This document shows positions 9,071 to 18,378 of a stretch of DNA of 64,000 nt, one piece after another (position 1 is the first letter of the stretch; each line of letters opens with the position of its first letter). Source of the DNA: a bacterium (lineage in GTDB: Bacteria; Cyanobacteriota; Vampirovibrionia; Gastranaerophilales; Gastranaerophilaceae); NCBI GenBank assembly GCA_017478515.1, contig JAFVDH010000017.1:1-64000 (forward strand), written 5' to 3'. Below the pieces are notes generated by a model. The model was given only the letters and a program-made list of their open reading frames with translations. It searched no databases and had not been told where the DNA came from. Position numbers and translations under genes: made by a program.

Positions 9071-9974
9071 TACTTCTTTCTCTCCAATAATTAACATCTT
9101 TTTCAATTTGAATTTTTAATTCATCAATAGACGAAAACTTCTTTTCATCCCGAATTTTTTGTTCAAATTCCACAACTATGTCTTCTCCGTAAATATCTTT
9201 ATCAAAATTAAAAATATTAACTTCCAAAAGCCTTTTATTTGAATTTGTAACCGTTGGTTTAACGCCAAGGTTAAGAATTCCTCTGAATTTTTCTTTTCCG
9301 TATATAATATTTGCCCCGTAAACACCGTTTTTTACATCTGCAATAGTTTCGGGATAAAGAATATTTGCAGTCTTAAATCCAATGGTTCTGCCTATTTGTT
9401 GACCTTTTATAACCTTGTTCTTAACAAAAAATCTCTTACCAAGCATTTTATTTGCCTTTGTAATATTTCCCTCTGACAGATATTTTTTTATCGCAGTAGA
9501 GCTTATAACTTCTTCATCCAGAGTTTCGGGCAAAATTTCAAAATATTTGAACCCGAATTCGTTTTCTAAATTCTTTAATAATAGCCCACTGCCTGATTTG
9601 TTAAAACCGAATGAATGATTAAATCCTGTTACAATGGCTTTTGGCAAAAGATTTTTGACAATAATGTTTTTTATGTAGTCATAAGCCTCAATGTTTGCAA
9701 TCTCTTTAAAATCAATAATAAACGTATAATCTACGCCAAGCTCTTCAATAAATTTTAACCTGTCTTCTAATGTCAGTATTGTTTTTGAGGCTGTATTGTT
9801 AAAGTATTCTGCAGGTGATGATTTAAAAGTGATGACGGCTGATTTTAAATCGTTTTCTTTTGAAAATTCAACAGCTTTTGAGATAACTTTTTGATGTGCA
9901 AGATGAACTCCGTCAAAAAATCCCGATGCCGCAGCTAAATTTTTTATCTCTCTAAACTCTGTATGGATTTCCAT
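9063..9974 (-). CDS. ribF: Bifunctional riboflavin kinase / FAD synthetase
   Basis: The 303-residue enzyme converts riboflavin to FMN and then FAD. The N-terminal FAD synthetase domain shows the nucleotidyl-transfer motif 'GFFDGVHLAHQKVI' and 'TGFNHSFG', followed by 'ISSTAIKKYLSEG'. The C-terminal riboflavin kinase domain shows 'GQQIGRTIGFKTANI', 'NGVYGA' and 'GILNLGVKPT'. Length and order are normal. No FMN riboswitch is visible upstream. It overlaps the formyltransferase gene downstream, forming a two-gene operon; its flavin products would serve the flavodoxin-type proteins encoded later in the window. Confidence 0.95.
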   Translation of the reverse strand: MEIHTEFREIKNLAAASGFFDGVHLAHQKVISKAVEFSKENDLKSAVITFKSSPAEYFNNTASKTILTLEDRLKFIEELGVDYTFIIDFKEIANIEAYDYIKNIIVKNLLPKAIVTGFNHSFGFNKSGSGLLLKNLENEFGFKYFEILPETLDEEVISSTAIKKYLSEGNITKANKMLGKRFFVKNKVIKGQQIGRTIGFKTANILYPETIADVKNGVYGANIIYGKEKFRGILNLGVKPTVTNSNKRLLEVNIFNFDKDIYGEDIVVEFEQKIRDEKKFSSIDELKIQIEKDVNYWRERSNA

Positions 9975-10203
9975 ATAATAATTATACTAAAATGATATAA
10001 TTTGTTCTTTTTCTTTAAAAAAATTTATATAATGTTTGAGGTTAAAATGAAAAACTATTAAGGTTTACTCTTAATCAGGCTTATGCTAACATAAATAAAA
10101 TTGCAGAATTGAAGATTAGAAAATAAGAATAACTAAATCTAATAATCTAAAACAGATTTGATTATTTGTGAAAATTTTCTTACGGTTTAAAAGGATTATT
10201 TAT

Positions 10204-10698
10204 ATGAGCGAAAACAAAAATAAAGTTATTATATACACAGACGGAGCTTGTAAATCAAATCCGGGCAAAGGCGGATATGGTGCTATACTTACGTTTGTTG
10301 ATTCTAAGGGACAATATCATGAAAAAGAATTAACAGAGGGATATGAGCTTACAACAAACAACAGAATGGAATTAATGGCTGCAATTGTAGCTCTTGAGGC
10401 ACTTAAAAAGCCGTCGGAAGTTATCTTGTATTCGGACAGCAAATACCTTGTTGATGCGATAAGAAATAAGTGGCTTGAAAACTGGCAGGCTAAGAATTGG
10501 AAAACCGCTTCTAAGAGCCCTGTAAAAAATGTCGATTTGTGGAAACGTTTAATAACAGCGATGAAACCTCATAAAATTCAGTATGAATGGGTTAAAGGAC
10601 ATAACGGGCATGAATATAATGAACGCTGTGACGAATTGGCAACAGGGTCTTGTAATAACGAAACTCTTCTCGTTGATGAGGGGTTTAAAAACGAATAA
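10204..10698 (+). CDS. rnhA: Ribonuclease HI
   Basis: The 164-residue enzyme cuts RNA in RNA-DNA hybrids. All active-site positions are visible: Asp in '[15 protein letters not shown]', Glu in '[10 protein letters not shown]', Asp in '[11 protein letters not shown]' and the C-terminal '[15 protein letters not shown]'. I choose the ATG at 10204, preceded by AAAAGGA, over an in-frame start 36 bases upstream, because the family's beta strand starts soon after it. The about 230 bases before the gene contain only AT-rich sequence and short palindromic stretches. Confidence 0.95.
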   Translation: MSENKNKVIIYTDGACKSNPGKGGYGAILTFVDSKGQYHEKELTEGYELTTNNRMELMAAIVALEALKKPSEVILYSDSKYLVDAIRNKWLENWQAKNWKTASKSPVKNVDLWKRLITAMKPHKIQYEWVKGHNGHEYNERCDELATGSCNNETLLVDEGFKNE

Positions 10699-10746
10699 AA
10701 TTTTAATGAAATATAATATTATTACTGAGTAAAAATAGGAGTTTAT

Positions 10747-11340
10747 ATGAAAAATATATGTGTATTTTGTTCAGCAAGCAACGGTTTGGATGAAACATAT
10801 TATTCCGAAGCAAAAAAAATGGGCAAACTTCTTGCAGAAAATGGTTTTAACCTTGTTTACGGCGGTTCGTCGCTTGGAATTATGGGTGAAATCTCTAAAG
10901 CAGTCAAAGAAAACGGGGCAAAAATTATAGGTGTTATTCCCGAAAAACTTAATGAAATTTGTAAGCATTCAGATAGCAATATTTATGACGAATACTTTGT
11001 TACTAAAGGGATGAGAGAACGTAAAGCAAAAATGGACGAACTTTCAGACGGTTTGGTCGTTCTTCCTGGCGGGTTCGGAACATTAGAAGAGGTGTCTGAA
11101 ATGATTGTTCAAAAAATATTGGGTTACAACAATAAACCCATTGTGTTTTTAAATACAAATCATTTTTATGATAATTTATTTGAATTCTTTGAACAAATAA
11201 TTTTGGAAAAATTTGCTCAAACAAAGGTTTCGTACTATTACTACCTCGCTCAAACTCCCGAAGAAGTAATAGGTTACTTAAAAACATACGTTCCTAATGA
11301 ACTTCCGAAAACGCTGGATGATATTTATGTGAAAGGTTAA
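10747..11340 (+). CDS. LOG family nucleotide 5'-monophosphate phosphoribohydrolase
   Basis: The 197-residue protein belongs to the LOG (Lonely Guy) / lysine decarboxylase-like Rossmann family. It has the diagnostic 'PGGFGTLEEVSEM' motif near residues 104-116, the preceding 'RERKAKM' and an N-terminal 'VFCSASNG' plus 'GGSSLGIMGEI'. Family members release the base from nucleoside monophosphates, including cytokinin precursors; in bacteria the physiological substrate is often unclear. A good AGGAG site precedes the ATG. It follows rnhA by 48 bases and ends at a strong bidirectional terminator. Confidence 0.92.
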   Translation: MKNICVFCSASNGLDETYYSEAKKMGKLLAENGFNLVYGGSSLGIMGEISKAVKENGAKIIGVIPEKLNEICKHSDSNIYDEYFVTKGMRERKAKMDELSDGLVVLPGGFGTLEEVSEMIVQKILGYNNKPIVFLNTNHFYDNLFEFFEQIILEKFAQTKVSYYYYLAQTPEEVIGYLKTYVPNELPKTLDDIYVKG

Positions 11341-11360
11341 AAAATATTCAACTAAAAGAG

Positions 11361-11400
11361 AAAAGGGCGGGATGAATTTTTAATTCATCCCGCCCTTTTT
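11361..11400. terminator. Strong bidirectional intrinsic terminator
   Basis: A 17-bp near-perfect stem (aaagggcgggatgaatt and its complement) with a short T loop is flanked by A and T runs on both sides, so it can work on both strands. It lies between the LOG gene and the convergent gene at 11426-11689. Confidence 0.9.
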
Positions 11401-11425
11401 AAACCTCTTATAAAATCATATGCAA

Positions 11426-11689
11426 TTAAGCAAAAGTATCAAATCCCTCTGCTTTTTTAGTTTTTTCTCTATGATTTTTTTCAAAAGCATCAGCCATTTT
11501 TATTAACATTTGATTTTTCATATTTTCCATAGACAATTGTTTGTCAGCTTGAGCAAGACCGAAGAAGTTCATATTATTAGAGCCGCTTACAAGATTTAAT
11601 CTTGCTTGATTATTCATCATAGCATTATAAGCTGCATTGTTTGCCATTGCTCTATTTTGCATTAAAGCTACAGTGTTAATAATTGACAT
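11426..11689 (-). CDS. Small helical protein of unknown function
   Basis: The 87-residue product is rich in Met, Asn and Ala, with an Asn-Ala segment at the N-terminus and a charged helical C-terminus containing 'FEKNHREKTKK'. There is no signal peptide or transmembrane helix. A short 'NNQARLNL' stretch vaguely recalls the 'ANQARLLTL' N-terminus of the protein encoded at 779-1894, but this may be chance. It is monocistronic, ends at a strong terminator, and is divergent from metH. Function unknown. Confidence 0.55.
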   Translation of the reverse strand: MSIINTVALMQNRAMANNAAYNAMMNNQARLNLVSGSNNMNFFGLAQADKQLSMENMKNQMLIKMADAFEKNHREKTKKAEGFDTFA

Positions 11690-11814
11690 AAAGCCTACCT
11701 TCCGCCTGCATTATAACACGTAAAAATCCTTTTGTAAAGTGTGTTTTGTCCTATATTTTAATAAAACATTACAATTTATTCTGTTTTGTTGTTTTATGCT
11801 ATTATCATTACAAT

Positions 11815-14481
11815 ATGGGCATTTTTAGGGAAATTTTAAAGAAAAAAATATTAATTCTGGACGGAGCAATGGGGACAATGCTTCAGAGCAGAAATTTATC
11901 AGAAGCGGAGTTTCGTGGTGAAATATTTAAAAATTGTCCAATTCCTTTAAAAGGTAATAACGATGTTTTAAGTATTACACAGCCTGAGATAATAAAAGGT
12001 ATTCATAGGGCATATCTTGAGGCGGGGGCTGATATTATTGAGACAAATACTTTTTCATCAAACCGTATTTCGCAGAAAGATTACAACTTAGAAAATTATG
12101 TAAAAGAGTTAAATATTCAATCGGTTAAAATTGCAAAAGAAATAGCAAAGGAGTATTCTTCGAACGACAAACCCCGCTTTGTGGCGGGTTCTATCGGCCC
12201 TACGAATAAAACTTCTTCCATATCTCCTGATGTAGAAAATCCTGCGTTTAGAGATATAACGTTTGATGAACTTGTAGAGATTTATACGGAGCAAGTTGAT
12301 GTGTTTGTCGAAAATGATATTGATGTTTTTATTGTAGAAACAATTTTCGACACTCTAAACGCAAAGGCCGCACTTTATGCTATAAAAAAATCTTTAAAGA
12401 AGTATGGCAAGGATATTCCGATAATGGTTTCTGTTACGATATCGGATAAATCTGCAAGAACCTTGTCAGGTCAGACTTTAGAGGCATTTTACTATAGCAT
12501 AAAACCGTTTAACCCTGTATCTGTCGGAATAAACTGCGGATTTGGGATAGAGGAAATGATACCTCATATTGAAGAACTTGCCAAGATTGCTGACTGTAAT
12601 ATAAGCGTTTATGCGAATGCGGGTCTTCCTGATGCGTTTGGTAAGTATAATGATACCCCTGAGAATATGGCAAAGGGGTATGCTTATCTTGCGAAAAAAG
12701 GATGTATAAATATTTGCGGAGGTTGCTGCGGAACAAGTCCTGAGCATATAAAAGCAATAGCAGATACGGTAATAAAATATAATCCCGGACAAATTCCTGA
12801 AATTAAAGAAAAATCGATTTTTACGGGGCTTGAATCATTTTCTTTAAATGAAAATCAAAAGTTTGCAATTGTCGCTGAAAGAACCAATGTTACAGGGTCT
12901 AAAAAATTTGCAAGGCTTATTCAGGAAAAGAGATACGATGAGGCGTTAAATATTGCCCGTGAACAGATTGAAAACGGTGCGAATATTATTGATATAAGTT
13001 TTGATATGCCATTGATTGATGCAAAAGCTGAAATGACGAATTTTTTAAATCTTATAGCATCAGAACCTGATATTGCGAGAGTTCCTGTAATGCTTGACAG
13101 CTCTGATTTTGAGGTTATAAAGGCGGGGTTAAAGTGTGTTCAGGGTAAGGCAATAGTAAACTCAATCAGTTTAAAAGAGGGTGAGGAGAAGTTTGTTGAA
13201 CATGCAAAGTCGATAAAAGAATTCGGTGCGGCTATGATAGTTATGGCGTTTGATGAAAAAGGTCAGGCGTCGACTACGGAAAGAAGAGTTGAAATTGCAG
13301 AAAGAGCGTATAAAATTTTAACGGAAAAAGCCGGAATTTCGCCCTATGATATAATTTTTGACCTTAATGTTTTTCCTCTTGCAACAGGTATAAAAGAGCA
13401 TAATATTAACGGAATTTCTTTTATTGAGGCGGCAAAAATAATCAAAGAAAAATATCCTCAAGTGATGATTTCCGGCGGGATAAGTAATATTTCGTTTTCG
13501 TTTAGGGGGTTAAATAAAGTCAGAGAGGCTATTCACAGTGTATTTTTGTACCATGCAATAAATGCAGGGTTGGAAATGGGTATAGTAAATGCAGGCATGC
13601 TTGAAATTTATGATGAAATAGAGCCTGAATTAAGAATGCTCGTAGAAGATGTTGTTTTAAACAGAAACGAAAATGCGGGCGAAAAGCTTTTGGCGTATGC
13701 ACAAACGATTAATCATGAAACTGTTTCAATTAGCAAAAAAGATAGTCTTGAGTGGCGAAAACAATCTGTTGAAAAGCGTTTGCAGTATGCACTTATCAAA
13801 GGAAATTCGGAGTTTTTAAATCAGGATTTGGAGGAGGCTTTAAGAGATTTTTCTCCGTTAGAGATAATTGAAAAACACTTAATGGACGGAATGAATGAAA
13901 TAGGAAAGCTTTTTGGTGCAGGGAAAATGTTTTTACCTCAAGTTGTAAAAAGTTCAAGAACAATGAAACAGGCTGTTGATTATTTAAAGCAATATTTGCA
14001 AAAAGGTAATTCCGAAACAAAACTCGGAAAAATTGTTCTGGCAACGGTAAAGGGTGATGTTCATGATATAGGCAAAAATATATTAAGCTTGATTTTAACC
14101 TGCAATAATTTTGAGGTTATAGACCTTGGTGTAATGGTAAATTGCGGAGATATACTAAAAACGGCCGTAAAAGAAAAAGCGGATATAATAGCGTTATCAG
14201 GGCTTATAACTCCGTCTTTGGAGGAAATGATAACAGTTGCCGAGCAGTTGGAAAAGTCGGGTGAAAAGCTTTCTGCTCTAATGATAGGCGGAGTGACAAC
14301 AAGCAAGCTGCATACAGCACTAAAAATTGCACCTAAATATAAAGGAATTGTCGCACATACGGAGGATGCTTCTCAGGCGGTTGTTACTGCACAAAAGATT
14401 ATTTCGCAAGACAAGGAATTTTTGGATAACCTTAAGGCGGAACAAAAAAAGCTTTTTGAAGAATATAATAAAAACAGCTAA
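11815..14481 (+). CDS. metH: Cobalamin-dependent methionine synthase, lacking the reactivation domain
   Basis: The enzyme moves a methyl group from methyltetrahydrofolate via cobalamin to homocysteine. I use the ATG at 11815 ([11 protein letters not shown]), giving 888 residues. Domains in order are homocysteine S-methyltransferase (about 1-310; 'DGAMGTMLQ', zinc-ligand cysteines in 'NCGFG' and '[10 protein letters not shown]'), pterin-binding (about 340-610; '[13 protein letters not shown]'), and the B12 cap plus binding domain (about 640-870; '[10 protein letters not shown]' with the cobalt-ligand His). The C-terminal AdoMet-binding reactivation domain of the roughly 1200-residue enzymes is missing. 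No partner gene for it is visible in this window. Confidence 0.95.
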   Translation: MGIFREILKKKILILDGAMGTMLQSRNLSEAEFRGEIFKNCPIPLKGNNDVLSITQPEIIKGIHRAYLEAGADIIETNTFSSNRISQKDYNLENYVKELNIQSVKIAKEIAKEYSSNDKPRFVAGSIGPTNKTSSISPDVENPAFRDITFDELVEIYTEQVDVFVENDIDVFIVETIFDTLNAKAALYAIKKSLKKYGKDIPIMVSVTISDKSARTLSGQTLEAFYYSIKPFNPVSVGINCGFGIEEMIPHIEELAKIADCNISVYANAGLPDAFGKYNDTPENMAKGYAYLAKKGCINICGGCCGTSPEHIKAIADTVIKYNPGQIPEIKEKSIFTGLESFSLNENQKFAIVAERTNVTGSKKFARLIQEKRYDEALNIAREQIENGANIIDISFDMPLIDAKAEMTNFLNLIASEPDIARVPVMLDSSDFEVIKAGLKCVQGKAIVNSISLKEGEEKFVEHAKSIKEFGAAMIVMAFDEKGQASTTERRVEIAERAYKILTEKAGISPYDIIFDLNVFPLATGIKEHNINGISFIEAAKIIKEKYPQVMISGGISNISFSFRGLNKVREAIHSVFLYHAINAGLEMGIVNAGMLEIYDEIEPELRMLVEDVVLNRNENAGEKLLAYAQTINHETVSISKKDSLEWRKQSVEKRLQYALIKGNSEFLNQDLEEALRDFSPLEIIEKHLMDGMNEIGKLFGAGKMFLPQVVKSSRTMKQAVDYLKQYLQKGNSETKLGKIVLATVKGDVHDIGKNILSLILTCNNFEVIDLGVMVNCGDILKTAVKEKADIIALSGLITPSLEEMITVAEQLEKSGEKLSALMIGGVTTSKLHTALKIAPKYKGIVAHTEDASQAVVTAQKIISQDKEFLDNLKAEQKKLFEEYNKNS

Positions 14482-14532
14482 ATCTAATTTATAAAGAATT
14501 TATTTTATTACAAATTAGCAACTATGTCATAA

Positions 14533-14570
14533 ATATTGGTATTATTTGTGTAGACTTGTATATAATTACC
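14533..14570 (-). repeat. Dispersed inverted-repeat element, copy C (arm end only)
   Basis: The stretch 'ttatttgtgtagacttgta' plus 'tataattacc' matches the outer end of the arm of the full element at 24453-24668. On the minus strand it starts 4 bases after the stop codon of the gene at 14575-15288. Confidence 0.6.
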
Positions 14571-14574
14571 TATT

Positions 14575-15288
14575 TTAATATATTTCTTTAATAATTAATT
14601 CTTTTAATACTTCTAAAGAATCGATATTATCAATATCAAAATAATCAACTCTAATATCAGTACAGCCCATTACAATTTTTTCTGCACCTTTTGTTATAAG
14701 ATGTGTTTTAACCCTATCAAAAATATTTTTTGGTCTTTCTTCAGATAAATTATTTTCAAATCTGAATTTATTTTTTGAATTACATATTCCTTTTGTAACA
14801 AGCTTTTGATAATCTTCATCAGGGTAAATTATTTCTACATTTGGACAAATTTTTGAAAAATATTTATTGTACAACTTTGTTTTATAACAACCATCTGAAA
14901 CGGCCAATCCAACTTTTTTGATTTTTAAATCTTTTATTTTGTGTGCAACACCTTCTATTAAATTTATAAATTCAATATTTGCCTTTTGTGCTATTTCATC
15001 AATTGCATAATGTGCAGTATTACAACACATACAGATTTTAGTAGCGCCACAGGACTTCAATTTTTTTGCAATATTAACATAATCTTCAATAAATGACTCT
15101 CCTTTACCCTCAAGATACATACTTCTTGATGGAGCTTTTGTTGCCTGCCAAATTATCATTTCCGGATGATTAAAATCACGAAAAGCACCATTTTTGGTAA
15201 GTTCAATCTCAATAAGTTCATTTAATTTATTAGTTGCAGCAACTCCATTCCCACCAATTATTCCTATTATATTTTTTTTATTATTCAT
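14575..15288 (-). CDS. Aspartate/glutamate racemase family protein
   Basis: The 237-residue protein shows both catalytic cysteine motifs of the family, 'KICMCCNTAHYAIDEI' and 'EKIVMGCTDIRVDYF', and an N-terminal 'IIGIIGGNGVAATNKLNELI'. It probably racemises an acidic amino acid, or acts on a related compound, in the cytoplasm. Its start overlaps the stop of the cytidylyltransferase gene by 4 bases (ATGA), so the two are translationally coupled within the surface-polymer operon. Its product may decorate the polymer or the peptidoglycan, which is inference. Confidence 0.88.
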   Translation of the reverse strand: MNNKKNIIGIIGGNGVAATNKLNELIEIELTKNGAFRDFNHPEMIIWQATKAPSRSMYLEGKGESFIEDYVNIAKKLKSCGATKICMCCNTAHYAIDEIAQKANIEFINLIEGVAHKIKDLKIKKVGLAVSDGCYKTKLYNKYFSKICPNVEIIYPDEDYQKLVTKGICNSKNKFRFENNLSEERPKNIFDRVKTHLITKGAEKIVMGCTDIRVDYFDIDNIDSLEVLKELIIKEIY

Positions 15289-15731
15289 CTTGAACTCTTT
15301 CTATTTCTCAAATCATTAATCATATTTTTTAAATAAGTTGAAGATATTCCCTCGGTTCTGTTTAGAACAACGTATTGTTTATTATGTTCATCACACCATT
15401 TCATAGCATCTTGAAATCCCTGATGCGATTGGTCAGGGCCTTTTACCCAAACATCAAATTCCACTTCTTTTATATCTTTATCTATATCGTCATAAATTTT
15501 TACTTCATCTACGCACTTGAGATTTTTAATCATTGAAACTCTGTCTTCCGTAGAATAGAAAACATTAGTTTTAGGTTTATATTTAAGAATATTTTCTGTG
15601 CTTTGAACGCATACTATTAAAAATGAATCTTTTCCGAATGTGTCTTTTATATTTTGGAATAATCTTAAATGTCCAAAATGGAACATATCAAAAACTCCGA
15701 AAGTAATAATTTTCTTTACGGTATTTTTCAT
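15285..15731 (-). CDS. TagD-like glycerol-3-phosphate cytidylyltransferase (cytidylyltransferase family)
   Basis: The 148-residue nucleotidyltransferase carries the HxGH signature in 'GVFDMFHFGHLRLFQNI' and the 'NRTEGISSTYLKNMI' end that resembles TagD and its relatives. The likely reaction is CTP plus glycerol 3-phosphate giving CDP-glycerol, the donor for the glycerophosphotransferases encoded at 16346 and 18735; ethanolamine- or ribitol-phosphate is possible too. It follows the acyltransferase gene without a gap and overlaps the racemase gene by 4 bases. Confidence 0.85.
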   Translation of the reverse strand: MKNTVKKIITFGVFDMFHFGHLRLFQNIKDTFGKDSFLIVCVQSTENILKYKPKTNVFYSTEDRVSMIKNLKCVDEVKIYDDIDKDIKEVEFDVWVKGPDQSHQGFQDAMKWCDEHNKQYVVLNRTEGISSTYLKNMINDLRNRKSSR

Positions 15732-16346
15732 TTACCCCTCTTTTCCATAAACTTTTTCACAATAGACTTTTGCGGTTAAAAATTTTTTTCGTTCCTTTAA
15801 ATTTTTGAAATGTTCAATATTTCTGTATTTAAATACCTTAGCAGGATTACCGCCTGCGATTGCATAAGGCGGAATTTCTCCATGAACAACAGAACCTGCT
15901 TGGATAATTGCTTCCTCACCGATGTGTGTACCGGGAAGTATTGTTACACGGCTTCCAAGCCATACAAAATCTTCAATCACTATATCTTTATATACATAAT
16001 CAGTTCCGTATGGAATAAAATCTCCGCTGTCATAATTATGGTTTTGTGCAATTATCATTATTTCTACGCCCGAATGAAAATAACTTCCGATAGTTATATT
16101 TCCTGACCCTGCAACTGTCAGTCCGTTAAAACATACGTAATCTTTTATTATGGTATTTTTATTAACTGTTGATCTTCCGCTGCAATAAAAATCTTTACCA
16201 ATACTTTTTGCAGTTTTTATAACCTGTTTGCCGTAATATTTTGTCCACAATGCTCGTCTAATCATATATCTTTGTATTCGACGTTTGGATTTATTAAAAA
16301 TAAATATAGTAAGTATTTTTGATATTTCGGTTAATAGTTTTTTCAT
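15732..16346 (-). CDS. Hexapeptide-repeat acyltransferase
   Basis: The 204-residue protein has a left-handed beta-helix acyltransferase signature, with repeated [LIV]-G-x4 hexads in 'GSGNITIGSYFHSGVEI', 'VWLGSRVTILPGTHIGEEAIIQAGSVVHG' and the closing 'PPYAIAGGNPAKVFKYR'. A His in 'AQNHNYDSG' may be catalytic. The basic N-terminus (about 45 residues) is unusual for the family and could bind membranes. It probably O- or N-acetylates a sugar of the surface polymer. Its ATG overlaps the stop codon of the upstream gene by one base (TAATG). Confidence 0.88.
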   Translation of the reverse strand: MKKLLTEISKILTIFIFNKSKRRIQRYMIRRALWTKYYGKQVIKTAKSIGKDFYCSGRSTVNKNTIIKDYVCFNGLTVAGSGNITIGSYFHSGVEIMIIAQNHNYDSGDFIPYGTDYVYKDIVIEDFVWLGSRVTILPGTHIGEEAIIQAGSVVHGEIPPYAIAGGNPAKVFKYRNIEHFKNLKERKKFLTAKVYCEKVYGKEG

Positions 16347-17653
16347 TATTTAATTTCCAGTAATTTTAATATGTAATTATATATTTTGTCTGCGGATGAT
16401 TGATTTTTATCTAGAATCTCTTTTACAAGCTCTTTTCTCTCTTCCTTTTTATAATCGTTTTTCTTTATTACTAAATCTTCAAAAATATTTTGAAGTTCAA
16501 TATTATCGTTAGCAAAATAGTATTGACTAATACATTTTTTGCAAAAATCATTAACTGCAAGACTATTCTTTTTAACTAATCTTATCAGCGGGTGCATTGA
16601 CGGCAAATATTCGATTAAAAAAGATGAGCAGTCTGTAATCATCAAATCGGAAGATTTAAAAATATCTAAATAATCTCCTGAATCATAAATTTTGCCGATT
16701 GAATTCCATTCATTCCAATATTTTTCTATATCAGACTCATTCATATACCCATTTTCTTTTAACACATATTTTAGCCTTGGATGTGGTTTGAATATCCATG
16801 TTGTTTTCTCTGAATATAGTTTTGCAAGTTCTAATATAAATCTGCCATTTTCCAAAAAAGTACTAATATGGGTAGAACCGTTATTTTTAAACGAATGATG
16901 CGGTGCATAAATAATTTTGAATTTATCAGGATGTTTCCAATATTTAGATTTATCAATATAATATTCTTCTAAATATTCATCAAGTTTAGGATAACCTACA
17001 CTTATACAGTTTTTAGAATTACCCTTTTTATAGGTTTCATAACGTTTTATGTTCAATTCGTGTTCACAAAAATAGGCAAACAAAAATTTGTGAAAATCCT
17101 GTTTATAATTATTTTTATTTTTGAATGTAAGAACTCCATAAGGGCTGTACATTGTCAGTGCAAATTCTGATACATTATTAGGACTGTTTTCATCTATTTT
17201 ATCACTGGGCTGAGGATAAAAAACTATATCAGGATTAAAATTCTTTACAGGGAGATTTTTGCCGTTTTCATATCCGTATTCAACATTAAATCCTTTGTTT
17301 GCAAAAAAATTATAATGTTCGTTTTGGTATTTATATTTTTCCTCCTTGTTTAGTCTTTCTAAAGGGTAAACAACTATTATCGGATTAAAATACTCGGAGT
17401 TTTCGAATTTTTTATATAACGAATTATAAGTCCATTTTTGAGGTTCATTTGATACAAAAACAATATTTATTTTTTCCCCTTTAGCTTTGTGCTTTAACTT
17501 TTTTAGAACCTTATTATAATTATTTTGAACATTAGCGTATATTCCGGGAGCTTTTATTTTTAATTTTATGCCTAAAACTGTTATAATCTTGTGTATGCCC
17601 TTGTTTTTTATTGAAAATAGCTTATCTTTAATGCTCAAAATATTTTGCTCCAT
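16346..17653 (-). CDS. CDP-glycerol:glycerophosphate glycerophosphotransferase family protein (TagB/TagF-like), copy 1
   Basis: The 435-residue GT-B-like protein belongs to the Glyphos_transf family, which adds glycerol phosphate from CDP-glycerol to a lipid-linked acceptor at the inner face of the membrane. Conserved C-terminal motifs are visible: 'KIIYAPHHSF', 'TWIFKPHPRLKYVL' and 'LMITDCSSFLIEYL'. It is 435 residues, close to TagB size and shorter than full TagF polymerases. A paralogue at 18735-20003 shares the whole plan. It heads the operon that continues with the acyltransferase, cytidylyltransferase and racemase genes. Confidence 0.9.
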   Translation of the reverse strand: MEQNILSIKDKLFSIKNKGIHKIITVLGIKLKIKAPGIYANVQNNYNKVLKKLKHKAKGEKINIVFVSNEPQKWTYNSLYKKFENSEYFNPIIVVYPLERLNKEEKYKYQNEHYNFFANKGFNVEYGYENGKNLPVKNFNPDIVFYPQPSDKIDENSPNNVSEFALTMYSPYGVLTFKNKNNYKQDFHKFLFAYFCEHELNIKRYETYKKGNSKNCISVGYPKLDEYLEEYYIDKSKYWKHPDKFKIIYAPHHSFKNNGSTHISTFLENGRFILELAKLYSEKTTWIFKPHPRLKYVLKENGYMNESDIEKYWNEWNSIGKIYDSGDYLDIFKSSDLMITDCSSFLIEYLPSMHPLIRLVKKNSLAVNDFCKKCISQYYFANDNIELQNIFEDLVIKKNDYKKEERKELVKEILDKNQSSADKIYNYILKLLEIK

Positions 17654-17662
17654 ACAACCAAA

Positions 17663-18235
17663 TTACAAATTAACAGCCAATGTAAGATTACAGCTGCTGT
17701 CAAAATCTTTATTAATTCCTATAAAATTTATTGTTGAAGATATTGAAGATTGATTAAAAAAGTTTTGCAGAAACATCAGGTCTTTTGTTTTCAAGTAATA
17801 ATGAAATCCAAAGGTTTTTCTCAACGACAAAATTGAAATTTTATCATCAAGCATGAGAGTTTTACAAACTCTTTTAAAATTTCGGAAAACAGTTGTTCTT
17901 TCGAGTCTCGTTCCTCTTTTTGATTTGAACAGCGGTTCTGCAGCATTTGAATTTTGGGTTAAATTTTTTATTAATTGCTTTACTTCGTTGTTAAAAAATA
18001 TTTCTTTTTTTATATTATTTGGGGTTGCATTCCCATTTCCGACTTCATACGGAATTTCTATGCTGTTTTTTCTTTTTACATCATTGACATTTAACCCTAA
18101 CAAAAAATTTAGTTTTAAACCCGTATTGATTGCTAACAAAAACAACAGCAAATCCCGATAATTCTGTTCTTTTATATAATAATCTTTTATTTTGTTTATT
18201 GTTGCTAAATCTTTTATAGGTAATGTTTTTGACAT
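17663..18235 (-). CDS. Tyrosine-recombinase-like protein lacking catalytic residues
   Basis: The 190-residue protein aligns with the catalytic domain of phage-integrase-family recombinases: 'LLFLLAINTGLKLNFLLGLNVNDV', 'LSLRKTFGFHYYLKT' and 'SSISSTINFIGI'. The first catalytic Arg is Lys41, the His of the H-x-x-R box is Leu136, the third-box His is Gln162, and the nucleophilic Tyr is Phe171; only Arg139 remains. There is no N-terminal core-binding domain. It is therefore probably a DNA-binding protein and not a recombinase. It lies 9 bases before the glycerophosphotransferase gene and is divergent from an XRE regulator, which suggests a role in controlling the locus. Confidence 0.7.
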   Translation of the reverse strand: MSKTLPIKDLATINKIKDYYIKEQNYRDLLLFLLAINTGLKLNFLLGLNVNDVKRKNSIEIPYEVGNGNATPNNIKKEIFFNNEVKQLIKNLTQNSNAAEPLFKSKRGTRLERTTVFRNFKRVCKTLMLDDKISILSLRKTFGFHYYLKTKDLMFLQNFFNQSSISSTINFIGINKDFDSSCNLTLAVNL

Positions 18236-18267
18236 TATTTATCCATAAATTAAATATATTATTGGTA

Positions 18268-18313
18268 AAAATCTATATTATATATTGACATGTATATACT
18301 AAATATAGATTTT
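18268..18313. promoter_or_regulatory. 12-bp inverted repeat between divergent genes (operator candidate)
   Basis: The sequence aaaatctatatt at 18268-18279 has its exact reverse complement at 18302-18313, 22 bases apart. A TTGACA element at 18285-18290 lies inside the spacer. The position between the recombinase-like gene and the XRE gene fits an operator that controls both promoters. Confidence 0.55.
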
Positions 18314-18378
18314 AGTCAATAATCAATATTTAATATAGTTTATGAAAATTCAAAATCGGTCATAATAGAAATAGGCTT

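Noticed and set aside
9975-10203. FMN riboswitch near ribF or a leader RNA before rnhA
   Set aside because: No RFN-element motifs are visible and the palindromic stretches are short and AT-only.
17663-18378. Invertible promoter (phase-variation switch) at the recombinase-like gene
   Set aside because: The 12-bp repeats are too short and close for a typical invertible segment and the recombinase lacks its nucleophile; an operator is more likely.
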